DNA from: Ectobius pallidus
Taxonomy: Eukaryota > Arthropoda > Insecta > Blattodea > Ectobiidae
Direction: 5' to 3'
Assembly (NCBI GenBank): GCA_964059195.1
Contig: CAXKWD010000001.1
Span: 159,266,532 to 159,330,531, forward strand
Length of the DNA: 64,000 nt
Numbering within the stretch: position 1 is the first letter of the stretch; each line of letters begins with the position of its first letter. Shown in pieces: positions 1 through 11,594 of the stretch. The notes under the pieces are model-generated. The model did no database searches. It was not told where the DNA came from and worked only from the letters and a program-made list of their open reading frames with translations. The position numbers and the translations under genes are program-made.

Positions 1-415
1 GACTACGTTATGAATTCGGCTTGATTCCATCATTTTTATTTACTAGCTATTCATGTCGATCGTTGAACTCTAAGCGTTGTAACTTCAGCAAAAAGTAAAT
101 CCTGAAGTTTGAAATTTCAAACATTCCTGACTCACGTTAGGTACTTCGGTGGTATTTGAGGGTCTGGCTGCTGCCTTACGGGAGGTAGAGAGAGAGGCTT
201 GCAAATAGAATACTCTGCTGAAATTCTTCGGTTAGTAATCATCATAATCTTAGCGAATATAAATGATCTAACTAAAGCAAGGGCTCAAGCATGAATTTAC
301 ATGGGATACGAGAATAACAAAATATGGGTATAAGATGTTTAAAATCAAAATTGTAATAATGTATGTAATAATAAACTTCAAACTAAAAATAAAAAAAATA
401 AAAATAAAAAATAAA

Positions 416-416
<1 letters not shown>
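1..416. other. AT-rich intronic sequence, nothing recognised
   Basis: No coding signature, terminal repeats or RNA-like structure seen. It would be intron downstream of the exon at 2686-2826. Confidence 0.5.
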
Positions 417-469
<53 letters not shown>

Positions 470-470
470 T
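417..470. repeat. (TAA)n microsatellite
   Basis: About 17 uninterrupted trinucleotide units preceded by A-rich sequence. Several repeats in this window end in such tails, so it may be the 3' tail of an older retroposon. Confidence 0.95.
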
Positions 471-564
471 GGCCGAGCGAAGCGAAGTCTTGTTTTAACT
501 CGACCGTTCGGCATTTCGTCTGTCTGTCTGTAATTGTTTATTACGCAGTCACGATTATATGCGT

Positions 565-745
565 TGTTCGATTTTCTTACAATTTTGCATGCATGTTCCT
601 TGGAATCATTAAAACTATCTGTGTAAGGATTTTTATTTTTTATTCCGTTTCAAGATGGTGGCCATTTTAACCGATGAAGAGCAGATTTAGATTATTTGTT
701 TTAGACGCGAGGTCTACTTTTCACAAAACTCCTAGTTGATAGAAC
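565..745 (+). repeat. Dispersed repeat family member (second copy at 61757-61922)
   Basis: The two segments share TGTTCGATTTT near the start, AAGGATTTTTATTTTTTATT in the middle and GCGAGGT...CTACT..TAG...TAGA near the end, in the same orientation and with matching spacing. No terminal repeat or target duplication was found, so the element class is unknown. Confidence 0.6.
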
Positions 746-1735
746 ATCACAACATAATATTGATCACGTCACAAATCCATTCATTAAAATGAAAAATTAA
801 TTAATTTCATTTTATTTAGCCTATATTTTACATTGTACATTGTACATTGTAGTCCAGTGTAATGAAGCCTGTAATGATACTGGAGGTAGAAGAACCTTTA
901 AAAAAGGTTGTAAGTAAAAATAATAAATTGTATTATGTCTGAATTTCAGTGACCATAGATTCTGAATTGTAAATATTCAATGTAGTAATAAAGTTCTTGT
1001 AATCAGATTTTACTCTTCTGGAGTTGACTAGGATTGTGGTCAAGAACATAGTGTGTGCACACTAAACTTGAGGAAAATGCACAAGCCTCCGGGCTCTGGT
1101 TATTTAATATTCACTTACAGTGCATATTTTATTAGAAATGAAACATTATAACGCGTTACATTGAATGCAGCTTCAAGGAGTGATTCCGCTACTTAAACAC
1201 CTGACATGGGTCATTTGATGTCTCGTCAGTAAACAGAAAAATGAATAGCGAAGTTTGGGTACCCCTAAGAAGATAACTAGATTATATTCGACCGTAGCTA
1301 CACGTAAGATAATCTTATGTATAATACACACTGTGGCGAGTTGAACTTTTCATGAATTTAGCTTTTATTAGCTGCAGCCATGTCTTACTTAATTTTTAAT
1401 ATGGTAGAAGCGGAGAGGAGAAAAGTTTATTATATTTCGCATTTCATGCATGGAGCAGACTCCAGGACTAGAAAAAAGAGCTTCCACATCGATTTGCATC
1501 CACCGACCCGTATGCGGGCTTGGGGAGGGGGCGGTTTCGTTGATGTCCATCGCCGTATAAACACTCAACCCATTCAATTTCTCGTGAAACCGCGCACTTT
1601 TATAAGTACATAAAATTCATGCTACTTTTTAATTTTTCATAAGACGGATGAGGACATATTCTCAGAGCGAAATTTGCAAAGACTCTCTTTGGTTAGATGA
1701 TGTAACGCAAAAATGACGATGGTTAAGATGATGAT
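746..1735. other. Intronic sequence with a short GC-rich patch
   Basis: ACATTGT is repeated three times in tandem at about 830-850. A GC-rich stretch at about 1490-1560 stands out from its AT-rich surroundings, but it has no splice sites that would make it an exon. Nothing else recognised. Confidence 0.4.
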
Positions 1736-1739
1736 GATG

Positions 1740-1788
<49 letters not shown>

Positions 1789-1819
1789 TAATAATGGTAA
1801 TGGTAATAATAATAATAAC

Positions 1820-1888
<69 letters not shown>
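1736..1888. repeat. Long (AAT)n microsatellite
   Basis: About 150 bp of ATA/TAA trinucleotides with a few interruptions (ATGG and AAC units). It abuts the left target duplication of the LINE fragment at 1904. Confidence 0.95.
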
Positions 1889-1889
<1 letters not shown>

Positions 1890-1903
1890 TGAAATACAGG
1901 TAG

Positions 1904-2399
1904 CAACACGGAATGGTGCAAGAACGAAGACCTCTTTTCCCTAGTGTTAAAAAAAGACTTGATATGAAATTAACGCTAACATACAATTTAACAGCTATAA
2001 CTAAAGGCCACGGAAAGTTTGGTGAATACTTCCACAGATTCAAGTTGACTGACGACTCAACATGCGTGTGTAGGAAAAAAAAAACTCAAACAGTAGACCA
2101 TATTCTATGGGAGTGTGAGATTTTAAACAGTGAAAGAAACAATTTCAAGAAACCTGTGCAACAGAAATGTGGGAAGTGGCGTATTAACAAACAAGAACTC
2201 ATGGAAAAGCACCTAAAACCATTTCAAAAATATATAAATAATATAGACTTTATACTCTTGCAAATAATTGGCAGAATGTAATTGAATAAGATCCAATAAT
2301 TATTGTACAGTAATTTTATAATTATAATTTTGTAGTACATAAGAATGTAATATTGCGAAATGTACTGGAGCATGCTGTAATAAAATGTTACATAAAAAA
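1904..2399 (+). pseudogene. 5'-truncated non-LTR retrotransposon, C-terminal end of ORF2 plus 3' UTR
   Basis: Seen: an open segment at 1913-2281 encodes HGKFGEYFHRFK, then CVC and HILWEC, ending at TAA. Known: this glycine/aromatic stretch followed by C-x-C...H-x4-C is the C-terminal zinc-knuckle-like region of Jockey/R1/I-type LINE polyproteins, downstream of reverse transcriptase. After the stop about 120 bp of AT-rich UTR ends in AATAAAATGTTACATAAAAAAA. The 8-bp sequence ACAGGTAG occurs at 1896-1903 and again at 2400-2407, consistent with a target duplication around a 496-bp insertion. The reverse transcriptase and endonuclease are missing, as in ordinary 5' truncation. The remaining reading frame is intact, so the insertion may be fairly young. 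Assignment to a precise clade is uncertain. Confidence 0.8.
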
Positions 2400-2685
2400 A
2401 CAGGTAGACAGTAATACATTTTATAATGTTCTACATGTTATTTGAATAAGGCAAATTTTTTATTTCAACCGTTGATAGTTTTTGACGTGGCATAAATCGG
2501 AGCTTCTGAAATAAAGGCCGCCATACACCTCAAGTAATGCTATTTGATATCAGTATTTGATCATTTATTGCTTTCATCTGAACCTTGGGAAAAGAGTTGA
2601 CGAAATTACGAAGATAGGAATATTAAAATAGTGTTAGGAATAAAATAGTGTTAGTGTGAAGACAGTTGATATAGTTATGACTGAC

Positions 2686-2826
2686 CTACGCACTCGATCT
2701 TGCCATCCTTCCTGGTGACCGGGGTCATCTCGAAGCGGCACACACAGTGAGCATCTCGACATTCCGTCAGATGACTATTCATCTCACATTGCTCGTTGAA
2801 GAAGCACGACTCATTCACCTGAGCGA
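2686..2826 (-). CDS. Internal exon encoding a second EB/EGF-like module
   Basis: Seen: on the minus strand GTTTGTTTCAG is followed by 141 bp and then the donor GTCAGT. The exon is phase 1 at both ends and its 46 whole codons are open. Six cysteines occur as C-x5-C-x8-C-x4-C-x1-C-x15-C, with NESCFFNEQC, AHCVCRFE and a final IEC. The last base of the upstream exon (A) plus the first two bases here (TC) give ATC (Ile), so the two exons splice in frame and put about five residues between the modules. Known: the C-x1-C pair followed by a long loop and a last cysteine is characteristic of EB-type modules. Inferred: this is the next exon of the gene seen at 43671-43826; a skipped exon between them cannot be excluded, although I found none. 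No signal peptide, membrane segment or start/stop codon of this gene lies in the window. Confidence 0.85.
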
Positions 2827-4193
2827 CTGAAACAAACAACAATGCAATATTAATATTACCTTATATTCAGCAGAGATCATATTATATAATAATTACGTTT
2901 ATAACCATCTAAAACTTCCTATCTTAAAATTTCTACGAATAATGTTTCAAATAAAACCTTTTTAGATTCGTTTTCAAGACAATAAAAATGTAATTATGGC
3001 AAAGATATGACAAGAATAAGAGAAAGTTATTAAAATGTTTTTGTCACATCTCTGGAGGGTATTTAACTAAAATTTAAACTTCCATTTTTGTAAGATTTTG
3101 CTTTCGATCTATGCAATTCACAGACAGAAAAAATATTTTGTACACATAGACACTCATAGACACTTTTCTGAACGAAAAGTGTCAACAAACACACACAGAC
3201 ACGAGACTTGAACAATGGTGGCACAGACGGGAGACGATAAATCATTTGAATGATAAATTATATTGAATGATAGCAAAATAAGTGCTTCATCATCTTACCC
3301 TATCGTTCTAGGGTTTTATCACCTATCGCTCCTACAGCAGCAAGAAGTTTCGTTCTGAAACAAGGCTGGGATCTACTCATGTGCCCTTATCTATATTTTC
3401 AGGATCCTAATAGTAACTTCATCGTCATCATCATAATCATCATCATCATCGTCGTCGTCGTCGTCGTCGTCTTTGTCTTTCTAGGCAAAGGGAGGCTGTG
3501 GTGGTTTCCATTGCCTTCCGCTGAAAGTGGAGGTACCCACCAGAATCTGAACGTGGGACCGCTCGCGCAAGTGCTGGAATGAGATAACCGGGGACCTAGT
3601 ATTATCCTCAGTAATATATGATAATATAAGTTTATTATAATATAACCAGTAAAGTTATTCATATTCGCGATTTTCGGTAAATTATTATTTTCATTTTTGT
3701 AGTGAAGAAAAAATGCTGAGCTTCTTAACTCTCTAACACTTCTTTAGCTCAACACACAAATAAACACTAACAATTTCTGGGATAAAGTGAATTTCAATTT
3801 ATAGTAAGGTTGGAGCAGACAAAGTAATTTTACAGGAAACTCTTAAAGCATACGTACAGCCTAAACCACTGAAAAATTGACATATTCAGTCTAGTTTTCC
3901 TTATTGTACATGGCTCATGTGAAGTTGGAAATTAATATACTGAAAACCCAGGCTTTAAAAATATATTAAGACTGTTTTCAAATGATGAACTTGCAATTAA
4001 GTATACGAATTAATTATTCAAAATGGCACCTACTTTCGTATCACCATTTAGTGTTACCCTCTTAACTCAAATGATTTTCAATATTTTTATTTTTTCTTTC
4101 ATTTTGAGACTTAAAGATTGATAAACAAAAACAACTTCTATCAAGTGTGTGAAAAAAAAAAAAAAAATTAAAATTTACGTTTAAATTTATGTA
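2827..4193. other. Intronic sequence beside the exon
   Basis: Contains a trinucleotide repeat at 3426-3475 and, next to it, a moderately GC-rich 110-bp patch (3485-3600) with no recognisable family. A poly-A run lies at 4152-4167, just before the mariner. Confidence 0.4.
3426..3475. repeat. Compound (ATC)n(GTC)n microsatellite
   Basis: CATCAT units shift into about seven CGT/GTC units. One short open frame runs through it on each strand only because the repeat has no stops. Confidence 0.9.
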
Positions 4194-5500
4194 CGAGAGC
4201 TGTCCAAAAAGTAAAGAACGATTGCGCATCATGCTCAGCGCCTGTCCCCCACCACCACGATCGCATGCGCGCTAGGTAGCTCCTTGCCCCTCAATGTGAG
4301 TCGAGTTTCGTTGTTGTGAGATCACGCATGTCTGTTCTACAACGTAACCAAATGGCGGCACCAATTGCAAATTCCGCCAAATGTGAAGTGCGTAGTGTGA
4401 TTCGTTTTTTTGAATGCACAACATATTCGGCCAATCTAAATTTGTAGGCAAATAACGCAAGTGTATGGTGATAATGCAATGAACGAGTCTTCAGTGAGGA
4501 AATGGTGCATAATGTTTAATCAAGGAAGAACCAATGTGCACGACGAAGACCGGTGTGGGAGGCCATCACTCGTTATGAGTTGAAAGCAAATGTTGATTAA
4601 AGAATTCAGGAAAACCGGCGATTCACTTTGGAAACCTTACATGAATTTCACCCACAAATTTCAAGATCTCTCCTACATGAAGTAGTGACAGAACACCGTG
4701 GCTACCAGAAAATGTGTTCTCTGCAGGTATTAAAGATGTTGTCCAAAGTTCACAAGGCGCAACGGATGGGAGCAGCCCTTGAATTTTGACTCAGTGTTGC
4801 AATAATGGTGATCAATTTCCCGACTGCATTATAACGGAAGACGAAACGTGGGTTTCTTACAAAACACCAGAATCCAAGCAACACGCAAACTCACCTTCAA
4901 AATCCAAAAAAGAAAAAAACCAATTCGCCACACAAGAAAATTGATGGTAACAGCTTTTTGGGACCGAAAGGGTTTAATCCACGTGAAGTTTCTGCCAAGA
5001 ATACAAGGAATAAATGCAGAGGCCTATTATGCAACTCTTCAACGACTACGACGCGCTATGCCAAACAAGAAACATGGAAAGTTGTCTGAAAAAGTGTTTT
5101 TGATTCACGACTACGCTCGCCCTCATTCGGCTGCTCAAACACAGGCACAACTTCAACGTTTTAAGTGGGACAGTTTTGGACATCCTCCTTATAGCCCTGA
5201 CCTGGCACCCAGCGATTTTCACTCGTTTTTTAAACTAAAAGACTTTTTGAGTGGAAAAGAGTTCACAACCGATGACCTCAAAGCGGCAGTGACATCCTGA
5301 CTCAGATCTTTGGCGGTAGAAGAGTGTAACATCGGCACCGAAAAACTGGTACCACGTTACAATAAGCACCTTGACAGCATTGGCAATTACGTTGAGAAAT
5401 ATAATGTTCTATATCTGTGTAAATATAGTTTTGTGTTGATATCTTTCGTTATTATTTCCGTAGTTATGCCAAATCGTTCTTACTTTCTGGTCCACCTTCG
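4194..5500 (+). mobile_element. Full-length but decayed mariner transposon
   Basis: Seen: the left end CGAGAGCTGTCCAAAAAGTA and the inverted right end (reverse complement CGAAGGTGGACCAGAAAGTA) form imperfect terminal inverted repeats of about 30 bp, each flanked by TA. Length is 1,307 bp. Known: about 1.3 kb, TA target sites and TIRs of this type are standard for mariner. The internal ORF is broken (separate entry). The flanking TA and full length mean that both ends are present, so this is a point-mutated relic rather than a deletion derivative. Confidence 0.9.
4352..5400 (+). pseudogene. Broken mariner (DD34D) transposase
   Basis: Seen: an ATG at 4352 opens a frame with CEVRSVIRFF, as in mariner N-termini, then stops within about 32 codons. 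The helix-turn-helix region continues in another frame with SSVRKWCIMFNQGRTNVHDE and stops again near 4580. The first catalytic aspartate is in ITEDETWVSY at about 4830-4860. A frameshift follows and the longest open piece (4848-5300) carries FLIHDYARPHSA with the second aspartate and HPPYSPDLAPSDFH with the third. Thirty-four residues separate the last two aspartates, the mariner DD34D spacing. The usual HDNARPH is HDYARPH here. An in-frame stop after AAVTS interrupts the C-terminal part, which resumes through LVPRYNKHLDSIGNYVEK. At least three stops or frameshifts make it inactive. Confidence 0.9.
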
Positions 5501-7908
5501 TAGTAACTTGTTTTCAAAGTATTTTAACAACTAAATTATTTTTGTAGGCAAAATATTTATAAAAGAGGCATGGTTCTGGGTTCTGTTCATTTTTGTAGGT
5601 AACATGCTAAAAATTTCATTAAATTCCGTTAATTTGTTTTTGAAATATAAGGGAAACTGTTATGAAAAAATGCCATTTGTGGGAAAAGAGTGTTAAACTA
5701 CTGTGATATAATTACATAGGTGGCCGCAAGTGACTGTAAGAAAAGCGTAGCATCTTGCATTTAATTTCATAATTTCAAAAATAATGCAGAAGTATACATA
5801 ATTTTTTTTTTACGAAAATTACCTTAAAATTGCTGCATGTTTTAAAAATAGATTTTAAAAATAGAATAGATTAAAAGTGTTAAGGTGTACCTACCCCCTT
5901 AAAACGGCAATCTGTGTTAGAATGGCACAATTATTGTGACAAAAATTATATAACAAAACATAAACAGTTCCGCTATAGAATAAAAAAAGGGTATAAAGAT
6001 AATTACAATATTATAATTCTATCAGATTATCTTTAAATTAAATAATTTTCATTTACGAGGAGTACATTCATCTGTGAAATCCTCGTTTTGTTTGGAAAAC
6101 GCAGATGTCGCAGTCATTTGTTCTCGAACGCAGGGTTGACAACAGCATTGACAGGCAAGCAAACATTCCCTCTCTTGTTTACTGTGTATTATTGTATTTT
6201 AACAATACACTGTTACTCGTTTAATTTGTTCGAATGTGTAAATAACGAGACATTCAGAAAGGACATTTTTTGTTCTACTGAATGATTTGTAAAAGAATGA
6301 AAATAATCCACTGTTCATGGTTTGATAGGTTACAGTTTTTCTATGTGGATATGTACATGCCCTTTTAACTATAAAATTCAATAAGGTTTCTGTTTTTTAG
6401 AAATTCTCGACAGTTCATAAACTAATAAAATACCGCGTGGTTGTAAATGTGAGAGGATTCGCGTTTCCTGCGTTACGTTACTTAAATCTGATTTGTGGCA
6501 ATGTTTTCCAAGAATTCCTTGTATTTTCAACTAAAAACTCCTTGGTATCTTTTTATTTTTTCTTTGTTCAGCAGTTATCTTATTTTTAAAGTTCTATTAT
6601 ATCAGGTTTATCATACAAACAACTGTTAATACACCTTGTCCGGGGAAAACCCAGTGAAAAAGAATTATTTATATCTCAGAGACTAATACATTTTATTTCG
6701 CTGTTTTCAAGTTCAGAAAGAGAAACTGAAAGAGTTTTGTTTGCTCTATATTCAGTCTCATTATGAGCGCAATTTGTGGCGCAGGTTATAATGTTTGAGT
6801 AGTAAGGAGGGACTCCGTCTTGTTGGAAAGTGGTTTTTGGTGGTTACTTGCACAACCGCTTAAATCTTTTATGCTCACTAAAAATATCACAATTGTCAAG
6901 AAGCTATTCTCACTAAAAAGGTGCATCTAAAAAATGTTTGCTCTGGAAGTTTTGAAAATAAAACGTTCTAATTAAGCTGCACGGTGTTCAGATAAGGTAA
7001 TGGGCTTTGCAGAAACAAACCAAAAAGAAAACGTCAGAGGAGGAATAAAGTGCTAACAGTAAGCCCCTCAAGTAGAGGAATAAGAAACAAATTTCGCGGA
7101 TTGAAGAGGTGAAGAAACAAGAGATTAAGTCGCTGTAAGGTACAAAATTAACAAGAAGGATTACTGCTAAGTCACAGGCAAGGAGCTTAGAATGAAACAG
7201 CGAGTACATTAATTTTCTGCAAGGTGCTAGAGGGCACAAAAACGGCTTGCTTACGTACCATTAACCAGTCTGAACATTTTTGCTTTGAAGTAACAAGTGG
7301 AGAAAATGATTTGTGCTAGGATTTTCTAACTTCACCTTCAACTAGTATTTTTCGTAACCGATTAGCTATTCGTTAACTTAAAAAAATCATTTGAGGAGTG
7401 GAATGGTGATCTAAGAAATTCGTTCAAGACACTTATCGCAGTAAATTGTTACAGAAAATACACTTAATCCGAGTTCCAGATATTTCCGTTTCCCATATCA
7501 TAGATCTCGTAAAATTCCAAAACAATTGTATGTACAAACTTCTATGTTTATTGTTTATTATTCTATGCTACATTTTATAAAATAATAATAAAAACGTTTA
7601 TTAACATATGAGCTGGTCACATCACGAAACAAATTGGATGAAATGCAATTAGCGTTCCGGCCTGCTAAAATGCAGATTGAGTGGGCTAGTTCAGCTAATA
7701 CCTAAAGTGTGTGTAAAATATGGTTGCTCGTGTATTTTGATTAATAAATCAAAGCAATTTATATCATAAGAGTGAATAAATATGTAACTTATAACATTAC
7801 AATGATTAGTCTTTATGTGTTTTATACATTATTGCTTCTTAAATATGCATGTATCGGTAATTGTATCGTCAAAGTTGTAAAACTAACAATATAGTTTGCA
7901 GTAATTAC
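5501..7908. other. AT-rich intronic sequence, nothing recognised
   Basis: About 2.4 kb without terminal repeats, conserved peptide motifs or RNA features that I could identify. Open frames are short and uninformative. Confidence 0.5.
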
Positions 7909-8260
7909 ACGAGGGCAATCAATAAATAACCTGAATCATTCGAAAATTTTTTTATTTCCACAATTATTTATACAACAGCAGACGCCTAAGTCCGCCTGCT
8001 TTTCAATACAATTGTTTAAGCGTTCCACCAACTTCTTGATGCCTGCAGAAAAGAATGTACTTGGCCATTTAGGCACCTCAATTTTTGTAGTAATTATTCA
8101 AACAGCAGCAAAGGCCTTATCAATTTTTGTTATTTTTCAACAAAATGCCTATGACTGACCAGCAAACTACCGTATTTATCCACCGCCTCCTTCACTTCTT
8201 CGTCTAAAGGGTCCCCTAAACGATCCATAGTATTGTCAATATTCTCTTAAATAGTGACGC
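7909..8260 (-). pseudogene. Mariner-like element remnant, 3' end
   Basis: Seen: a CGAGGGCAATCAATAA end at 7910 resembles mariner termini. Reading the minus strand gives DEEVKEAVDKY, then after decay FFSAGIKKLVERLNNCIEKQ, which matches the usual C-terminus of mariner transposases (acidic helix, then GI.KLV.R...CIE..GDYVE). Several stops separate these pieces. Only the C-terminal third survives; no opposite end was found. Confidence 0.7.
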
Positions 8261-8623
8261 TCTATATTGAAGCGCACATCAATATGCTTCAAAACGTTCA
8301 AAATATTCTACTCCAATAAATTAGTCATTCTGGAAAAAAATATTCGTGCTGCATGATCGGGACTGTTTCAGTGTTTTTTGTTATTGTGAATTTCGATTTT
8401 TTCCCCCAGTTCGGATTTGGGTTTTCTAGCATTTACTCTTTCACTGTGTGAAAAGGAGAAATCAAAGAGAGAGAGAAATAGATGATGGTCCAAAGAATGG
8501 TACAAACTGAGAAGCCGCTTTATACACGAACATTTCTTAATTTTTTGCGTTCTACAGAACCGGACGACTACCAAAAATCACTTCGCCGTCTCAAAAACAA
8601 CTGATATTGAAGGAAATATTGAT

Positions 8624-8840
8624 AATGATTTATGTATAGCGTAGAGCTTTATCATTGGTACTCACTACTAAATTGCGGTATTTTGTTACCTGTTGGAGCG
8701 CTTTCAACCGCATGGAGCGGCCATCTTCAGTTGCTGAAGATGGCCGCTCCATGCGGTTGAAAGCGCTCCAACAGGTAACAAAATACCGCAATTTAGTAGT
8801 GAGTACCAATGATAAAGCTCTACGCTATACATAAATCATT
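8624..8840. repeat. Perfect inverted repeat, 107-bp arms, 3-bp spacer; Penelope-like terminal repeat suspected
   Basis: Seen: 8624-8730 and 8734-8840 are exact reverse complements around TTG. Reading outward on the plus strand from 8734 gives CTGAAGAT, then GGCCGC-TCCAT-GCGGTT (a possible 6-bp stem with two G-T pairs), then GAAA at 8759-8762. The mirror copy lies at 8702-8730 on the minus strand. Known: Penelope-like retroelements often have inverted terminal repeats containing hammerhead ribozymes, whose core is CTGANGA...GAAA. The assignment to that class is inference. Perfect arms imply recent origin or ongoing correction. Confidence 0.9.
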
Positions 8841-10605
8841 AAGATTATCGCTACAGAATGGACAAAACTCAAGAAATCAAATATTGATAGTAAACCTTAT
8901 AGACGTTCAAACGGTTCTTTAATATTGACAGAAAAAATAATTTTCTATCAATATCCGTCAATATTGATAGGACGCTTCAATACGCTCCTATACGACCAAT
9001 ATTTCCATTAATATGGTCCTCCGTCAATATTAAAGCGAATATTGAGTCCGAAGAAGCGAGATAATAGGCTTTTCAGTACAAACTTATGTGTGAAGACCAA
9101 GTTTCACCAAATAGCAAATTTTGGATACCAGAGAACAGACTAAACATTCCCTTCTGAAAATTTTCTTTCGTTACTTCTTACAGTAAGTTTTAGGCTACTT
9201 TACTGTTTTCTCGAAAATTTCCCTTAAGCTAATCTTTATCTTTGAATACTTACTAAAATATAAATGCTTACAACTCCTATCTCAATATTTCCTTAAATCC
9301 CCCAAAGGGAAAAAGGGAATTCCAGTAAACTAACTATGTGGCCTTTCATAATCCTCCGAGGAGGAATGTGGAAAAATTGTTTGTATAATAAACTTGTATT
9401 ATAAACCTGATAAACATGATTTTAAAAGTGAGATAATCTCACGTCAAAGAAGGAAGAAAAGAAGTAAAAGACCATTTTGTTGGGAATGCATGAAACTATT
9501 AGTAAACAATGCCACAAGTCAATAATCAAACCAGAAGGATATAGGCCTAAGGTAAGGTAATGCAAGAAACGTAAATCCTTATTTTAACGGTCAGATTACT
9601 ATATTGTCTTAGAAATTTGAGATAAAGTATTCCAAATTAAATTAAACTTGAATTCTACAACCAAGAGGCACATGAATCCGGTCGATCATCCACATGGCGG
9701 CGGTGAAGGTAAAACTTCCGGCAGCTCAAACTATGAATATAATTTTAATTATTACCTACGCAACTTTTAAGGATTTATTGCATGTATGATAGCAATATAT
9801 AAAATGATTTGGTTGTCCTACTCACTAGCGTTATGACTATTTATCCCCTAGCAATGAATGAGCATCGTACAAATTTACTTGGGAAACAAGCGACCCAAAA
9901 TATTAATACCTGAGCTACCTGTTAATACATAAAGTTATTCAATTTATCACTCTGTTTATTATTCACCAAGATATGACTGGTGTCAAAATCGTGAGGTAGC
10001 CTATACACCATATTATCGTTTTAGGTAAATTTCGAAGGAAGACTACTTATTGCAATCGTTATCATGGTGCGACTTCCGGGAAATGTTACATATTTTTACG
10101 TTTCATGATCCCTATATCACCAAAACATCACCAACTCAATAGTTTATACTGTACACATATATTTTAATGCCGTCATTTCGCACAAATTAATTGTAAACTG
10201 ATGCATAATATTTAGAGATGAAAATTCTCGGTCGAGTTCATTAATGGGAAAAATAGGACCAAGAGGGTAGTAATGTGAAAGAGTTTTTGGAAAACTGAAA
10301 AAAAAATCCGAATAACTCCCTAAAATGGACATTATTGCATCTGTTTAAAGTAACAATACCTCCTAAGAGTTGTACTAAAAGACTTTTGTTTGAAATGCAT
10401 TTTTATAACCCCAACTATTAGCTGAAGGGTTGGAAAATAGGGTTCTAAGGGAAAAAATCACACTTCCCTTAGTAGGCAAAGCATGAAATTAAAAATTAAT
10501 GTAATCCTTCTAAATATTATCGTTATCTAAACTTTTATCTCAAACAATTCTTTTGATAAGATACCAACCTTTACTGCAAAGGGTGACCAAAATTAGGTTG
10601 CAGAG
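8841..10605. other. Intronic sequence with a cluster of TCAATATT motifs
   Basis: AATATTGA or its complement TCAATATT appears many times between about 8600 and 9055, on both sides of the palindrome. Beyond that no element, gene or RNA was recognised. Confidence 0.4.
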
Positions 10606-10606
10606 C

Positions 10607-10653
<47 letters not shown>
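10606..10653. repeat. (AAT)n microsatellite
   Basis: About 15 trinucleotide units with one CAA interruption near the right end. Confidence 0.95.
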
Positions 10654-10850
10654 TAATAACACAGCCCACACGCGTCAATTACACAGCATCCCAGGTGGAT
10701 GTAGAACAAGGGCTAAATAACAGGAAGTTAGGGACGTTTTTTTGGATCCAGATTCTGGTAAGTCCGGAGGTATGGCTTAATTGCTTGGCACTCCGAGGGT
10801 AAGAGAGGGCACTAAAAAGTATAAACTTCAATTAGATTTTTACACTTAAG

Positions 10851-11545
10851 TGGGTTGTCTACCAAGAGCTAAGCTAAGTTAGCTTAGTTTAGTTCACATA
10901 GCTGCGCGGGTTTTCATTGTGCCGACAGCAAACTAAACAAACAATAATCTTGAAAGTTTTCGCCTGATGTACCACTAGTTTGTTCAATCACAGCTGGAAG
11001 CTGAATGAGAATGTAATCAGGAATACATTAGAAATGATTACGTCTATTAAATAAATTAATTTATAAACTTTATAAACTTTAAAATAGTAGCCTAATATAT
11101 AGCCTATATAAGTTTTAAATTAATTTACTTAATAGACGTAATCATCTGTATTGCATTTCTGATTATATTCTCATTCAGCTTCCAGCTGTGATTGAACAAA
11201 TATAGTGGTATATCAGGCGGAAGCTTTTAAGATTATTGATTGTCCTATACCACTTGAAATAAGAAATTAATAAATTAAAACTACACAAAGCTAAGCTAAG
11301 GAAACTAAGTGAGCTACGTCAATTGGGTTAGCTGTGCACATAGTTCCACGCTGGGTAAGTTAAGCTAAGTTTCCCCCTCCACAAGATATACTGATCATTT
11401 TCGTTGTAGCGTCCGTCCAACTCAACAAATAACTAACAACCGATTAGCATTTACTTAGTTTTTAGTGGGCATCCAACTTTAGCTTAGCTTAGCTGCAGTT
11501 GGCTTAGCTTAGTAGAGCGTAGTTTAGCTCTTGCTCGACAACCCA
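10851..11545. mobile_element. Foldback/MITE-type DNA element with AGCTAAG-rich ends
   Basis: Seen: the left end TGGGTTGTCTACCAAGAGCT matches the inverted right end TGGGTTGTCGAGCAAGAGCT with a few differences. Inside, imperfect arms at about 10937-11068 and 11110-11243 are inverted copies (both carry CAGCTGGAAGCTGAATGAGA or its complement). Units of AGCTAAGCTAAG recur near both ends and at 11285-11380. There is no coding capacity. The flanking 8-mers (CACTTAAG and CAGTTACT) agree at only five positions, so a hAT origin is possible but unproven. Confidence 0.75.
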
Positions 11546-11594
11546 CAGTTACTTAGATCATTGTAACGCCAAAGCCGTCGATTCACAATCCAAT

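Noticed and set aside
335..670. Plus-strand open frame with a poly-asparagine stretch
   Set aside because: Driven by the (TAA)n repeat and lacking any conserved flanking sequence or splice context.
1637..2043. Long minus-strand open frames of poly-isoleucine and poly-leucine
   Set aside because: They are the (AAT)n microsatellite read in frames without stops.
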